Assembly: GCA_039105265.1 (NCBI GenBank)
Contig: JAPFFF010000006.1
Location: forward strand, 5,394,001-5,458,000
DNA length: 64,000 nt
Source of the DNA: Tritrichomonas musculus
Lineage: Eukaryota > Parabasalia > Tritrichomonadida > Tritrichomonadidae
Reading direction: 5' to 3'
Each line of letters begins with the position of its first letter. Position 1 is the stretch's first letter. Below are positions 21,003 to 32,513 of this stretch, one piece after another. The notes beneath the pieces are model-generated. The model saw only the letters and a list, made by a program, of their open reading frames with translations. It searched no databases and was not told where the DNA came from. Both the position numbers and the translations under genes were made by a program.

Positions 21003-21839
21003 TATATTTTTTGGATAAAAGTTGACAATTTTATGGATAAACGATAGATTCTTTCTGAAATTTCAGAAAGTTTTATCACAATAAAGTCGGAATTACGATA
21101 AAAACTTTTTGAAAATTTTATATTTTGAAAAAGTATCTATCGTTTTTTAATTAAATTTTAAAAAAGTTAAATTAAAAAAAAAACTCAACAGTTTTAATAT
21201 ATATATTTTTAATGAGTTTCTCTTGCTTTTCATGTAAGTTGTGAGTATTCGGACTTTCATGCTGTTGTTGTATGCAATATTGATGTTGATAAATGAATGT
21301 GAGTAGGATATTTTGACATTAATACTAATAATTCCAACTTGTAATAATTTAATACTATATTGCATTTTTCTGTTATCAAGATAAATCATCGATTATTAAT
21401 GTTATATCGAATAATCGAATACTATATGTAGTTTGAAATTTGGCCGATAATTGTAAAAATCTTTTTGAGATATCCAAAATATACTTTCATGAATAGTATC
21501 TGAACAATTATATAATTGTTCTTTCTTTTGATGCTCATAAAATCTTTGATTTGATCAAATGGATGCTCATAGGATAATATATGTTATATTATTATGTAAA
21601 CTCATTTCATGAATAATATCAAAATATAAATAAATTGGATTTTTTATTATTATTATTTCACTTTTAAAAAGTTCTTTATATATTTTTCTACAGAACTTTT
21701 TAAAATTTAAGCAATTCTTTTATTTCATCTTTTTCAGCATAATCAATTGGCATTTTCCAAAAGATATGTAAAAAAAATCATTTAAAAAAATCATTTAAAC
21801 CTGATTAATATGATATTAAAAATATCATCTTTTAAATTA

Positions 21840-24800
21840 ACATCAATACCTTTAAATTTTAATAAAGTTTGAATTATCTCAATGTTTCCTTTCATAACGG
21901 CAAAATGTAAAAGAGTTTTTTTATTAAAAATATTTGTAAATTGCATTAAAATGATTTATTTTGAATGTTGCTGAATTATTATATTTTAAACACTATTGAA
22001 ATTTATTATTAAATATCATTACAAAATTTGTTCTAAAATTTTATAACAAAAACATAAAATAAATATAATAAAGATTTATATCAAGGTTATCATTGGTTAA
22101 TAAGTATTTTATTATATCAATATTTCCTTTTTCAATTGCGTAAAATAATGCTGGTTTATTAAATTATTTTTCTTAAATTTCATTGAAATATTTCATTTTA
22201 TATTTGATTTAATTATTACATTTAAATGATATTTAAATATTAATTATGAACTGTATTGAAATAAATAATATCAAATTTTATTGAAATATAGTATTTTAAA
22301 TTTTATTAATATATATTGATCTTGAATTTTATTGTAAAATGTAATTTTGAATGTAATTGAAAATTTGGATTTTGAATAGTATTTAAATACATGATTTTTT
22401 TAATTTCATAAATAATGCTATTCGTATAATTTTATTGAAAATAATATATGTAACATATGAAAGATTTACATTTATTTTTTCATTAGTTAATAAAATTTTG
22501 ATGATATTTATATTTCCTTTTTCGATTGCTAAAAATAATGGAGTTTTATTAAAAATAAAACTATGAAAATTTCATTGAAATATTTGACATTAAATTATAT
22601 ATAAATATTTAATTTTGAATTTTATAAAAATATATTAAATTTCAAATTTTATATGAACACTTGGCTAAAAACATTATTGGTATTTGTAATGTTTGAATTT
22701 TATGAAGAACATGTAAAAAAAATATTATTAAATTCAATACTTTTGAATGCTATTGAAAACTAAAACTTTGAATAGTATTGAAATTACCAATTGTTAATTT
22801 CATTTAATTTTTGCTTTTTTAAATTTTATGAGAAAGTTATCATTTAATGAAAGGAAGATTAATTTTAAGTTTGTCATGTATTAATAAAAGTTTAATTATA
22901 TCAATTGATCCAATTTGTATTGCAAAATATAAAGGGGTTGTATTAAATTATTTTTTTTTTAATTTCATTCAAATATTATATTTATAACATAATTTTAAAA
23001 CAAGATATTGAATGACATTGAATCATTTTATTTGAAATATGATAAGAATCAATGATATTAAATTCTATTAAATAAGTGTTGCTTTAAATTTTATTTAAAA
23101 TCTTCATTTTTAGCAATATTAAATTATTTGATTTTGAATTACATTTAATTGTTTTGCTTCAAATTTCATTAAAATATTTATTATTTAATTTTATTAAATT
23201 ATTAAATTCTAATTTTATTTGAATATTAGACTTTGAATGACATAAAATAAAGATTTTCGAATTTCATTGAAATATGTGATTTTGAATGAAATTTAAAATT
23301 AATCTTTTAAATTCTATTGAAATATTTGATTCTTAACTCCATTGAAATATTTAATTATAAATAAAATTTAAGTATTGTATTTCAAATGCCATTAAAATAT
23401 TCAATTTTGAATGTAATTAAATATTTGATTTTAGAATTTCATTCAAAAAAAAAATTTATTAAATTTGATTGAAATATCATAAATCGAATGATATAAAAAT
23501 GTTAAAATATGAATTGTATTGAACAATTTAATATTGAATTTTATTGAAATATAAAATTAAAAATGTAATTCGAATATCGAATTTTGAATTGAGTTTAAAA
23601 ATATTTTAAATAAAATGTCATTGAAAATATCAATTTTAAATTCTATTTAAATACTTGATCATGAATGGTATAAAAAAATAAATTTAAAAATATAATTGAA
23701 ACAAAGAATTTTTAATGTCATTTCAAGTTTTGAAATAAAATTTTATGAAATTGTGCATGAAATGCATGAGAAATTAATATCAAGTTTATCATTAGTTAAT
23801 AAACATTTTATTATGTCGATATTTCCTTTTTCAATTGCACAAAATAATGCTGTTTTATAAATTATTTTTCAAATTTCATTGAAATAATATATTTTGAATT
23901 TGATTTAATTAATTAATTTTGAATGTAATTGAAAAATACAATTTGAATTGAATATAAAAATGAATTTATAAATTTCATATAAATAATACACTTTAAATTG
24001 AATATAAATAATGGATTTCAAACCGAATCATTAAAATATTTCATTTATAATGGTATTTAAATAAAAATATTTAAATTGTATTGAAATTGTAAAATATAAA
24101 TTAATTTTAAATATTTGATTTTAAATGTAATCAAAGATAAAATAATTGAATATTATTGAAATATTCGATTTTGAATCAGGTTAAATTGTTAAAATTAAGA
24201 TATCATTAAATTATACATTTTAGAATTTGATTTAAACAGGATTTTTTTTAATTATTTTTGATTCATAGGCTTTATTGAAAAATTTGACTTCAAATTTTAT
24301 TGAAAATGCATTTTAAAATGATGAGAAGATTTATATCAAGTTTATCATTAGATAATAAAAGTTTTATTATATCGATATTTTCATTTTCAATTGCATTAGT
24401 TAAAGCAGTTTTATAAATTTTGGTTCATATTTCATTGAAATATTTAATTTAAAATATTATTGAAATAAAAAACTTTGAACACAATGAAAACATTATAATT
24501 ATAAAATTATTCCATTGAAATAATTAAAATAAGAATATGTCTATTAAATTATTTGATTTTTAATATCATTAAAATATTTTGGTGTTTTAATGTAATAAAA
24601 TGTTAGATATTTAAATTTCATTAGAAATTTGGTTTAAATTTTATGCAAAAATGTATATTAAAATGTTGATAAAATTGATATCTAGTTTGTTGTTTGCCAA
24701 TAAAAGTTTGACTATATCAATGTTTTCCTTTTCAATTGCTAAGCATAAAGGTGTTTTATCAATTTTTTTTTTTTTTAATTTCACTAACAAATTTGATTTT

Positions 24801-25310
24801 GAATTTTATAATAATACAAAATTATAAATGTAATTAAAATAATAAATTTTTAATGTAATTGAAATAATTGATTTATAAATATTATTGGAATATTTGTTAA
24901 CAAAAATTACATCTAAATAAATAATTCGAAATTTGATTTAAAAATTCGATATTTGAATTTTATTTGAAATTTTAAATTTTCAATGAAAGGGATATTAATA
25001 TCAACTTTGTCATTCGTCAATAAAAGTTTTATCATTTCAATATTTCCTTTTTCAATTGCATAATAAAATGGTGTTTTATAAATCATTATATTTAAATTTC
25101 ATTGGAACATTCGATTTAAGAAATGCAATTAAAACGGATATTCTTGAATGTTATTGAAATAATATAATTATTTAACCTTATGTGAAATCAAGTATTCAAA
25201 TGAAGGGAATATTAATATCAAGATTATCATTCGTCATTAAAAGTTTTATTAAATCAATATTTTCTTTTTCAAATGCAATAAACAAAAGTGCTTTATCTTT
25301 ATGAACAAAA
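21840..25310 (-). pseudogene. Interspersed array of about nine single ankyrin modules
   Basis: On the minus strand, single ankyrin repeats lie at about 21845-21945, 22085-22170, 22480-22560, 22850-22950, 23760-23860, 24320-24420, 24665-24770, 24980-25085 and 25200-25310. Each reads roughly KTALFCAIEKGNIDIIK then LLLTNDKLDIN and is free of stops. The spacers of about 100-800 bp are full of stops and built from a degenerate AT motif (AATTTCATTGAAATATTTGA). All modules share the strand of the DUF3447 gene at 25337-26473, whose own frame ends within one ankyrin repeat. This is either an ankyrin gene with expanded spacers (decayed) or one with unusual introns. No canonical trichomonad intron motifs (GTAYGT, ACTAACACACAG) were seen. 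Confidence 0.7.
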
Positions 25311-25336
25311 TAAAATATTTCAAATTTTAAGAAAAT

Positions 25337-26473
25337 TTATTGATTAAAAACCATTATTTTGTTTATATCAATTTTTTCTTTTCCAAAAAAGAAATCAACT
25401 AAAAATATGTGGTCATATTTGCACAATTCATATAAACAAGATTTATTGATAAGATCATTTTCAATAAATTCGAAATTATAATATTTTAAACTTTGAGTTA
25501 AAATATCATTCAAAATATCTTCATTTATTGATAAACAATTATTTTTAAAATAATTTGCAAATTCATTATGATGACATTTAATTGATTCTATGAGGCACTG
25601 TCTATTTGATTTATCTTTAAAATCAGCATAATTATATTCAAGTTGATGAATAAATTCTGCATTTTTTCCATGAACTGCATAAATCCATATAGATTGATTC
25701 AATTCAATGCTATTATTTTGTAAAAAATTGATGATTTGAATTGATCCAAAGAAAACAGCATATTCAATTAATGTTATTTTTTTATTCATAAGTAAAAATG
25801 AATTAGTTTCAAAAATTGATGATTCAATGTAGCTTGACAATTTATAATTTGTTTTGTTGAAATAAACAATAAAATCTTTGATCATGTCTCCTCGAATTAA
25901 ATAACACAAATAATTGTCATTTTCTCCATTTTTTCGTTTTTCATAAAAACCTTCAGGAATATCTTTTGAAATTTCATCAAACCAATCTTTTCTTGTCCAA
26001 TTATAAAATTGATATTTTTTCAGAAATTCATTCTTGAGTAATTGTTTGATTTCTGGTGCAAAATATTGTGGATATTTTGCATTAAGAAACTGTCTTTCTG
26101 TCATTTTATGTAAAATATAATCATCAATTTTCATTAGATTTTCTTCAATAAGATATAAAAGGATTCTTTTGTTACTTTTGAAAATGTCGAATATTTCAAA
26201 ATTTGAAAAAAATTCTGAAATTTGGGTTTTGTAATAATTTAAAATTCGGAATATTTTGATGAAAAAATTTGGGTTTCGATAATGATTATCTATTATTTTT
26301 ATGAGTAAATGTAAAAATGATTTGAGTTTGAATTTATTATAATAATAATTATTTTCATCACAAATATTTGTAAGCGTTTCAAAATTATAGTCTGGGTTTT
26401 CATCATCTTCCAGATATTCAAGAAGATTGTTTTGATATTCTTGCATTTTATTCAAATATTCTTGGATATTCAT
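25337..26473 (-). CDS. DUF3447-domain protein, ankyrin region cut off by a stop
   Basis: 378 aa starting MNIQEYLNKMQEYQNNLLEY. It has the full DUF3447-family N-terminal domain: NPDYNFETL, NHYRNPNFFIKIFRI, NKRILLYLIEENLMKIDD, EKRKNGENDNYLCYLIRGD, SLIEYA-like TLIEYAVFFGSIQII, SIWIYAVHGKNAEFIHQLE and IESIKCHHNEFANYF. It ends in LVDFFFGKEKIDINKIMVFNQ, where paralogues go on into ankyrin or LRR repeats. Downstream lie isolated ankyrin modules. An AACTTTTTGAAAATAA box is 42-60 nt upstream. Function unknown; protein-interaction scaffold inferred. Confidence 0.75.
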   Translation of the reverse strand: MNIQEYLNKMQEYQNNLLEYLEDDENPDYNFETLTNICDENNYYYNKFKLKSFLHLLIKIIDNHYRNPNFFIKIFRILNYYKTQISEFFSNFEIFDIFKSNKRILLYLIEENLMKIDDYILHKMTERQFLNAKYPQYFAPEIKQLLKNEFLKKYQFYNWTRKDWFDEISKDIPEGFYEKRKNGENDNYLCYLIRGDMIKDFIVYFNKTNYKLSSYIESSIFETNSFLLMNKKITLIEYAVFFGSIQIINFLQNNSIELNQSIWIYAVHGKNAEFIHQLEYNYADFKDKSNRQCLIESIKCHHNEFANYFKNNCLSINEDILNDILTQSLKYYNFEFIENDLINKSCLYELCKYDHIFLVDFFFGKEKIDINKIMVFNQ

Positions 26474-26677
26474 TTACAAAAATTGCTCTTAAGGCCAAAT
26501 TTATCGTTAAGTTATTTTCAAAAAGTTATTTCAAAATTATGATTGAATTTTTTTTTTTTTTTTTTCAAAAAAACACTGCAATCTTTGGATAAATAATTTA
26601 ATTTGTTAAAAGATATTAAATTTTTATATATTAAATTGATACTCGATATATATCTTTGATCATGATCTTTTTTTTAG

Positions 26678-27529
26678 ATTTTAAATTTACTTGATACATA
26701 CGATGATAGCGATGATCCACGAAATTGTTATTTATATGGCCTAATATATCGAGAATATGGCAAAAATAAAAAAGCATTCAAATATTTCAGACACTCTTTA
26801 TCGAGTAACATCGCAGATGCCTATTTCAATTATGAAGAAATGCTATTTCATGGGAATGGATGCTACAAAAACAAAGATAAAGCACATGAATACTTTGATT
26901 TGGCAGAATCGAATGGAAGCATGAAATGTGAGAAATATTTTATAGAAAGCACAGACAAATTCAAAACTGTCATTAATTCACCATACAAAAAAAGTGTCGA
27001 TGTTGTCTTTATGATCGATGGAACAGAATCAATGAGTCAATACATGGAATTAGATGATCTCTCAGAATTTTGTAATGATGTGATTCAAAAACTTTTGGAT
27101 GAATTTCCGAAAGTATTCGTTCGTTTCAGCGTTATCTTGTACAAAGATGCGGTGGTTACAACTAATATTAATAACAGTGAAAAAGAAGAAGTTGACCAAG
27201 TCAAGAAAAATAAATTGTTATTTATCAGAAAACAAATAAATAATGGTAATGACAATAATAAAGAAGTTGCTGATGATAAAGTGCAGTCTGATAATTCGAG
27301 TGATGATAACAATAATAACAAAAGCATTGACAAATCAGATAGTAATGAAAAAGAAAAAATAGAAATCAAATAAATAAATGATAAAGAAGAAAACTTCGAC
27401 AATGGAGATGACGAAGAAGATGAAGAATATGATCTTAATGATGAAAAAGATGGAGATGATGAATACGATGATGATAAAAATGATAAAACCAAAAATAAAG
27501 AAGAATATGATGATAACAATGACGACTAA
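26678..27529 (+). pseudogene. Sel1-like plus von Willebrand A protein, 5' truncated with an in-frame TAA
   Basis: The frame is open from about 26678 without an ATG: LYGLIYREYGKNKKAF and AHEYFDLAESNGSMKCEKYF are Sel1-like. Then SVDVVFMIDGTESMSQYM begins a VWA domain with a DGTES MIDAS variant (usual DxSxS). A low-complexity Asn/Asp/Lys tail follows. TAA at 27371-27373 interrupts, but the same frame continues 52 codons (NDKEENFDNGDDEEDEEYD) to TAA at 27527-27529. A shorter product from the ATG at 26840 (177 aa) is possible. The VWA domain looks incomplete. Confidence 0.65.
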
Positions 27530-27640
27530 ACCAGCGACTATGATTTTGATTAAAAGAATTTCATTTGTTATACTTGTATAAAAAAACATTTTGTCCTTAG
27601 GATTGATATTAAATACCGTTTTTTATAAATTCATATGTTT

Positions 27641-27659
27641 GTTTGTCCTTAGGACAAAC
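27641..27659. repeat. 19-bp near-palindrome GTTTGTCCTTAGGACAAAC
   Basis: The site is symmetric except at its centre, and a related TTTGTCCTTAGGA occurs 52 bp to the left (27590-27602). It lies between the two VWA-related genes. Purpose unknown; a short remnant of a mobile element end or a protein-binding site are both possible. Confidence 0.35.
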
Positions 27660-27889
27660 TGGGTAAATGAAATTAGATCTAAAAATCAAAATTTAATCAA
27701 TGAAAATATGAAAAAAGAATATGAAAATAAAATTGAAATTTCACAAACAAAAAATTAAAGATTATTTGTACTTTTTTATCCAGAAATCAAAGGTTTCTTT
27801 AGAACATGGTCAAAACAAAAATAGGAAAAAAAACTTAATTTATTTCTAAAAGAAATCAAAGAAAATTGAGAAATTTAAATATTTATTAT

Positions 27890-30076
27890 TTATTTTGGGA
27901 TTAATCTCTCTGTTTCTTCCAAAATGTCACTTATTTCAGCAACTTTTAACGTTTCTTTCAACCAAAAAATAGCTTTTTCTTCAATTAATTTCCAAGAGTT
28001 AATTTTAGTTGGGAAGAGAACATTGAGTGCAGCAATTGCAACAACTGTTGCAACACATTTTTTTTCAAGAGTTGGATTATTTAATTGTATTTTATTAATA
28101 TGATCAATATTTGTACCAATGATTCGATTGACCTCATCCAAATTGTCCCAAAAACCTTCAATATTTTGATTTCTTATCAATACAATCATATCAAATTTGT
28201 TATCATCATTTTCATTAGATACTTGTTCATCATTTTCACTTGACATATTGTCATCATTTTCATCATATTCATCTGAATTTTCAAAAGCAAATTGATCAGG
28301 AAAAGGATGGTAAAATTCATATGGCGGTTCTTCTTCAAATAATACGCCTTCTGCATCTTCTATTTGTTGTTCTTTACGCTTGGCTTCTTCATTTTGCTCC
28401 ATCATTCCAATATATCCGGTGAATTCGCACAGCACTCCACTTGATATACTCAAATCTTTTGCCATTTCAAGCTTAGCAAATGAAATGTATTCATTTTGTT
28501 CTATTTTTTTTATAAATTCATAAGCAAATAAAGGTGGAATTGCTTCATATATATCCTTCTCTTCTTTGCTGTTAGTGATATAGTTGATGGGCAATTCAAT
28601 TGTTTTTTTATCATATTCACAAGTGACCAACAATCCATCAGAAAATCTATTTTTGCTTTTATTAACTTTTGATCCTCGAAGAAACACTATTTTTGCATTG
28701 TTTGGGCAAAAAGCAGGAATCGGATAAGGTGATAATTCAAATGAACTGTTTTCATCACCCTCTGTGGTAATTTCAATATTTTGAAGATTTTCATGAAAAG
28801 AAGCTTGAAGCTGTGGAATAACTTTTTCACTTATTAACTTGCTGTCTTGAATAAAATCACTTTTTCCACCTGAAACTTCAGCAATTTTTTCTATAAGTCC
28901 CGAATCACAACCATTTCCGAGACCAATTGTAAAGCATTGGTTATCATTTGAATTTCGTGATACTAAATTAATTGTTTCCATTGTGTTTTCGATTTCTCCA
29001 TCAGTTAATATAAAAAGGCGCTTTTTGCCATATTTAGATTTTTGCTGAAATATATCTTTAAGTGGATCATACATATTTGTTCCTCCCAAATTTGCTTCTA
29101 TTTTTTGAACTAATGATAAAGCTTCTTGTGCTGATTTTTGATCATATTTTCTTGATTCATCGAATAATTTCTTGTAATGACTTCCAAATTGAATAATGTT
29201 AAAATATGAATTTTTAGGAAGTGAATGAATAAATATCTCTAAGCATTCACGTGCATGCAGAATTGGCATTCCTCTCATTGAACCACTGCAATCGATTAAA
29301 AATGTGAATTCTTTTTCCTTATTGTTTTTTAAATCTTTCAAATCTGGAACAATAGTTACAGCACAGTAATCATATGAACAATTAGGAGAATTAGGAACCA
29401 ATAATACAGAACTTTTTATTTCTTCAACTGATTCAAATGTCATTATGATTGAATTTTGATAATTTTTATTTTTGATTTTGTTTTTAATTTTGAAAATTTT
29501 ATTTTCTTTGTCAAATTCGTAGTTCAAAACATTAGATGTAACATCTTTTATCATCTTTTTATCAACTTTAATTTCCATATTAAAATTTGATTTGATATTA
29601 AGACAATCAATAGAGCCACTCGGTGTATAAACATCTAATGGAAATTTGATGTAAAATTTATTTTTATCTATGTAACATCCTGTTAATGCCATTTTCAGAA
29701 TCACTTCACATGTAGCACCTGATTGCAGGTTTCCTATCTTAAATTCTGATATGCCTGATGCAACAAATGCACCATAAATAGCAGTTTTTTTATTTTCAAC
29801 AGCTTCTGAATACATATAACGTGCTTCGTTTCTATCAACCAATTTCGGTTTAATTGTTTTATCTCCTATAACAAATGTCAAATCATAAATACACATTTTT
29901 AAATCATTTGGAAATATGTAACTGATATCCATTGGGTCGCATGCTTCGTTTTCAAATGTTTGCCTGATTTCTAAATTTAAAAGCATTCCTTTTTGAGTTC
30001 CATTTATAGAAACTTTTTTAGGTTTCAATTTTAAAAAAACATTTTGATATAAAATGCATGTTGACCCAAGTGCCAT
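27890..30076 (-). CDS. VIT plus von Willebrand A domain protein
   Basis: 728 aa, intact. A VIT domain covers about residues 10-140 (VSINGTQKGMLLNLEIRQTF, FVIGDKTIKPKLVDRNEAR, GISEFKIGNLQSGATCEV). The VWA domain (about 255-430) has an ideal MIDAS, FLIDCSGSMRG, plus NLGGTNMYDPL and RLFILTDGEIENT. A C-terminal region with FAYEFIKKIEQNE, SISSGVLCEFTGYIGM and a helical end (KCVATVVAIAALN) follows the VWA5A/ITIH-like order found in many protists. No signal peptide or membrane segment is visible, so a cytosolic metal-dependent interaction role is likely. The broken VWA gene at 26678-27529 converges on it. Confidence 0.87.
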   Translation of the reverse strand: MALGSTCILYQNVFLKLKPKKVSINGTQKGMLLNLEIRQTFENEACDPMDISYIFPNDLKMCIYDLTFVIGDKTIKPKLVDRNEARYMYSEAVENKKTAIYGAFVASGISEFKIGNLQSGATCEVILKMALTGCYIDKNKFYIKFPLDVYTPSGSIDCLNIKSNFNMEIKVDKKMIKDVTSNVLNYEFDKENKIFKIKNKIKNKNYQNSIIMTFESVEEIKSSVLLVPNSPNCSYDYCAVTIVPDLKDLKNNKEKEFTFLIDCSGSMRGMPILHARECLEIFIHSLPKNSYFNIIQFGSHYKKLFDESRKYDQKSAQEALSLVQKIEANLGGTNMYDPLKDIFQQKSKYGKKRLFILTDGEIENTMETINLVSRNSNDNQCFTIGLGNGCDSGLIEKIAEVSGGKSDFIQDSKLISEKVIPQLQASFHENLQNIEITTEGDENSSFELSPYPIPAFCPNNAKIVFLRGSKVNKSKNRFSDGLLVTCEYDKKTIELPINYITNSKEEKDIYEAIPPLFAYEFIKKIEQNEYISFAKLEMAKDLSISSGVLCEFTGYIGMMEQNEEAKRKEQQIEDAEGVLFEEEPPYEFYHPFPDQFAFENSDEYDENDDNMSSENDEQVSNENDDNKFDMIVLIRNQNIEGFWDNLDEVNRIIGTNIDHINKIQLNNPTLEKKCVATVVAIAALNVLFPTKINSWKLIEEKAIFWLKETLKVAEISDILEETERLIPK

Positions 30077-30082
30077 TTATAT

Positions 30083-30093
30083 ATTTGAAGTGA
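30083..30093 (-). promoter_or_regulatory. Inr-like element of the VIT-VWA gene
   Basis: Sense strand TCACTTCAAAT matches the TCA(+1)YT core, about 15 nt before the ATG at 30076. Confidence 0.45.
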
Positions 30094-30360
30094 AAAACAA
30101 AACAAAACAAAAAAAAAAACAAAAAAAATTTTTTTCTCAATTAATGGGCAGATTATAATTATTAATGGCAGAAATTCATTTTTCTTTGATAATTACAGAA
30201 TTAATTCAATAATTTCTTTTAAAAGTCAATTTTGACGATAACCACCAAAAAAAGTGAAATATGAGTGATATTTTGATTTTTAAAATACTTGGTAACATAG
30301 GCTTCTATTAATATGTGACACATTCACCTTTATTTTATATAGAATGTTCTTAAGTTGTAT

Positions 30361-31139
30361 AATGAATTTGAGTTGCCAAGTTTACCTGCTCGCTCAAAAT
30401 ATTCAATCGCTTTCGTGTAATCTTGTTCAATACCTTGGCATAGAGAACTTTATGATTATTTATATCATGCATATTATTGAGCTTTTCTGATTTAACATAA
30501 TATTCAATCGCTTTCGTGTAATTCTATTCAATACCTTGACCATTAGTATAGATATCACCAAGATTATTTAGTGAATCTTTATTATTGAGTTTTGCTGCAT
30601 TATAATAGAGCAATCCTAAATTAAAGAAAGCAACTAAATTTTCGAATACTTTTATTGAAGGAAAAATAATTCTAATTGATGAGTATTTTATAATATTGAT
30701 CATCACTAATGAAACCTAATTTAAAAAGCATTGATGTCAAAGATTTTATATTATGAATTGTTCAAGGCATTATAAAAAGATTGTTACATATCTTTACGAT
30801 TATCTTGTGTATTCGATTTTTCATAACAATTCATTCTACCAAAAAATTGAATAAGGTGGCTGATACAATATTGAATTTATTCTGTCAATAATTTCGGTTA
30901 TTTTTATAAGAAAGGGTTCCATGTATTTTTCATTGTTAGAGATTTTATCAAACAAACAATTTTACATCAATCAAATTAATTTGATCTGGATAACAATTTT
31001 TATAGGAACTTGCATTCAATTTAGTTAACGTTTTGTTTATTTTTGAACTTTTATGATTATCTTTAGTCTGTAATTCTGTTTCAGATGCTTTCATGTAACA
31101 TTCAATAGCTTTTTTAGTATTATTTTCTTCTTCATACAA
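30361..31139 (-). pseudogene. Sel1-repeat relic with a CAG-to-TAG type stop
   Basis: The minus strand reads NLGLLYYNAAKLNNKDSLNN, LGDIYTNGQGIE, then a TAG where Sel1 consensus has Gln (GIEQ), then NYTKAIEYYVKSEKLNN. A frameshift later, QGIEQDYTKAIEYFERAGKL appears. Further upstream (30948-31139) LYEEENNTKKAIECYMKASE is another Sel1/TPR-like piece. The parts are scattered, so this is a decayed gene, possibly once a kinase-Sel1 protein like 45822-47798. Confidence 0.6.
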
Positions 31140-31603
31140 ACGAAAATATAATGAGATATTTCAAAGATGTAAATTCTTTTTTGAATTACTTAATTAAAAG
31201 TGGATTTTTTCTGAAAAGTTAAGTGACAGAGGTCTCTTCTGCATATTACACTGAAAAAAATAACCCAAAGATTAATTTTTTTGGCGTATTTTTACTTGGC
31301 GTAAATGTTTGCATTGCACTTCATATTTATTTATATCTAGTGAGTGATAATTTAAAAGTTCCTTGAAATAGCTCAAAGAGTCACTGAAAAATGTGACTCA
31401 GTTTTCATTCTCAATTAGATAACGTACAACACTCTCCTCAAAAGAGTGAAACCAAAAGTTGTTTCAATCACCATATGAAACTTTTTTGTTACCTGAAACT
31501 ATGATGCTAGAAAAGTCCTTAAGAATCCTGTCAGAAAAAATTTTGTATGTAATTTTTGAGAAGTTTCCTATGAAAAGCTGAAGAATCAAATTTTCCAAAA
31601 TCA

Positions 31604-31801
31604 ATGGATGCAGAAAAATTGACTGAAGTTGGAACAGAAAATCAAAAATTAAATGAAAAAATAGCAGAATTTGAATCTATAATTGTTCAACTTAATAAGC
31701 AAATGAATGCTTATCTAACAGAAAACAAGCAATTTCATCAATGGTTGCGTGATATAGAGAAAATTAAAATGCAAATTGAACAAGAAAGAAAAGTCATTTA
31801 A
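31604..31801 (+). CDS. Short coiled-coil fragment
   Basis: 65 aa from ATG: MDAEKLTEVGTENQKLNEKI continuing through IVQLNKQMNAYLTENKQF. Heptad spacing and charge are typical of coiled coils. The upstream 450 bases (31140-31603) carry coding-like but stop-interrupted sequence, so this may be the end of a longer broken gene. No family recognised. Confidence 0.3.
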   Translation: MDAEKLTEVGTENQKLNEKIAEFESIIVQLNKQMNAYLTENKQFHQWLRDIEKIKMQIEQERKVI

Positions 31802-31831
31802 ATTAAAAAATATATCATCATCAACAGCCCG

Positions 31832-31920
31832 TGACTTTTCTGAAAATAATATTATTAAAATTATTATTATTAAAAGTCATTTAAATTAAAATATGACTTT
31901 TCTGAAAATAATATTATTAA
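31832..31920 (+). repeat. 27-bp direct repeat
   Basis: TGACTTTTCTGAAAATAATA plus ATTATTAA occurs at 31832-31858 and identically at 31894-31920, with a related AAAGTCATTTAAATTAAA before each copy. It is a local duplication in non-coding DNA. Confidence 0.7.
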
Positions 31921-32045
31921 CAATTGAATAATCATCTGAAAATAATAGTACTACTACAATTTCAATAATAAAACAATAAAGACTCATTAAAAAGTGAGAA
32001 ATCGAATTGATCCATTATTTATTAAAGTAAAATAAATCATTGTTT

Positions 32046-32513
32046 TTATATTGTTGTTGCTTTTGCCTCTGTGAATTTCCATTCACCATCAACCAACAAA
32101 GCTTTCATTGACAATTCTAGATTGAATTCATCATCTTTATTCCTATTTGATGCTTTTACGCGACTTTTGCCTATGAGATCTGCTTTATCTCCGCTAACAT
32201 TTATAAATGTTTTTTCTGGAAATATAAAAGTATCATTTGCAACACCAGATTCAATTGATTTCATATATTCTTTCTTTTTCTCTGTAGAACCAGTTAGATG
32301 TGTTATTTCAAATGAATCATCTAAAACTCTATCAATTAGTTCCATGTCTTTGTTGATGATTCCTTGATGCATTTCATGGCATAATTTATAAAGACCTTTA
32401 TTTAATAAAGAAGTTCTAGAAAGGAATTTTGTTAATGAATACCTCAACATTTTAAAATAATGCTTTAATTTAAAAGTTATGTGAAATTTGATAAAAAAAG
32501 CTCTTTTCTTCAT
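32046..32513 (-). CDS. NTF2-like/SnoaL-type small protein, probably of bacterial origin; possible hydrogenosomal leader
   Basis: 155 aa from ATG at 32513, or 134 aa from an internal ATG at 32450. The core (LYKLCHEMHQGIINKDMELI, DRVLDDSFEITHLTG, KKKEYMKSIESG, FINVSGDKADLIGKSRVKAS, LVDGEWKFTEAKATT) matches bacterial nuclear-transport-factor-2-like/DUF4440-type proteins, an alpha+beta cone fold used as an enzyme or ligand pocket. The shorter form starts MLRYSLTKFLSRTS, resembling trichomonad hydrogenosomal presequences (ML...R), so import into hydrogenosomes is possible. The substrate is unknown. An AACTTTTTGAAATAA box lies just upstream at 32521-32535. Lateral transfer is inferred from family distribution. 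Confidence 0.75.
   Translation of the reverse strand: MKKRAFFIKFHITFKLKHYFKMLRYSLTKFLSRTSLLNKGLYKLCHEMHQGIINKDMELIDRVLDDSFEITHLTGSTEKKKEYMKSIESGVANDTFIFPEKTFINVSGDKADLIGKSRVKASNRNKDDEFNLELSMKALLVDGEWKFTEAKATTI

Noticed and set aside
21003..25336. CRISPR-like array suggested by regular spacing of similar blocks
   Set aside because: The blocks translate as ankyrin repeats and the organism is a eukaryote.
27085..27589. Ser/Phe-rich minus frames opposite the VWA relic
   Set aside because: Antisense readings of the Asn/Asp/Lys low-complexity tail.
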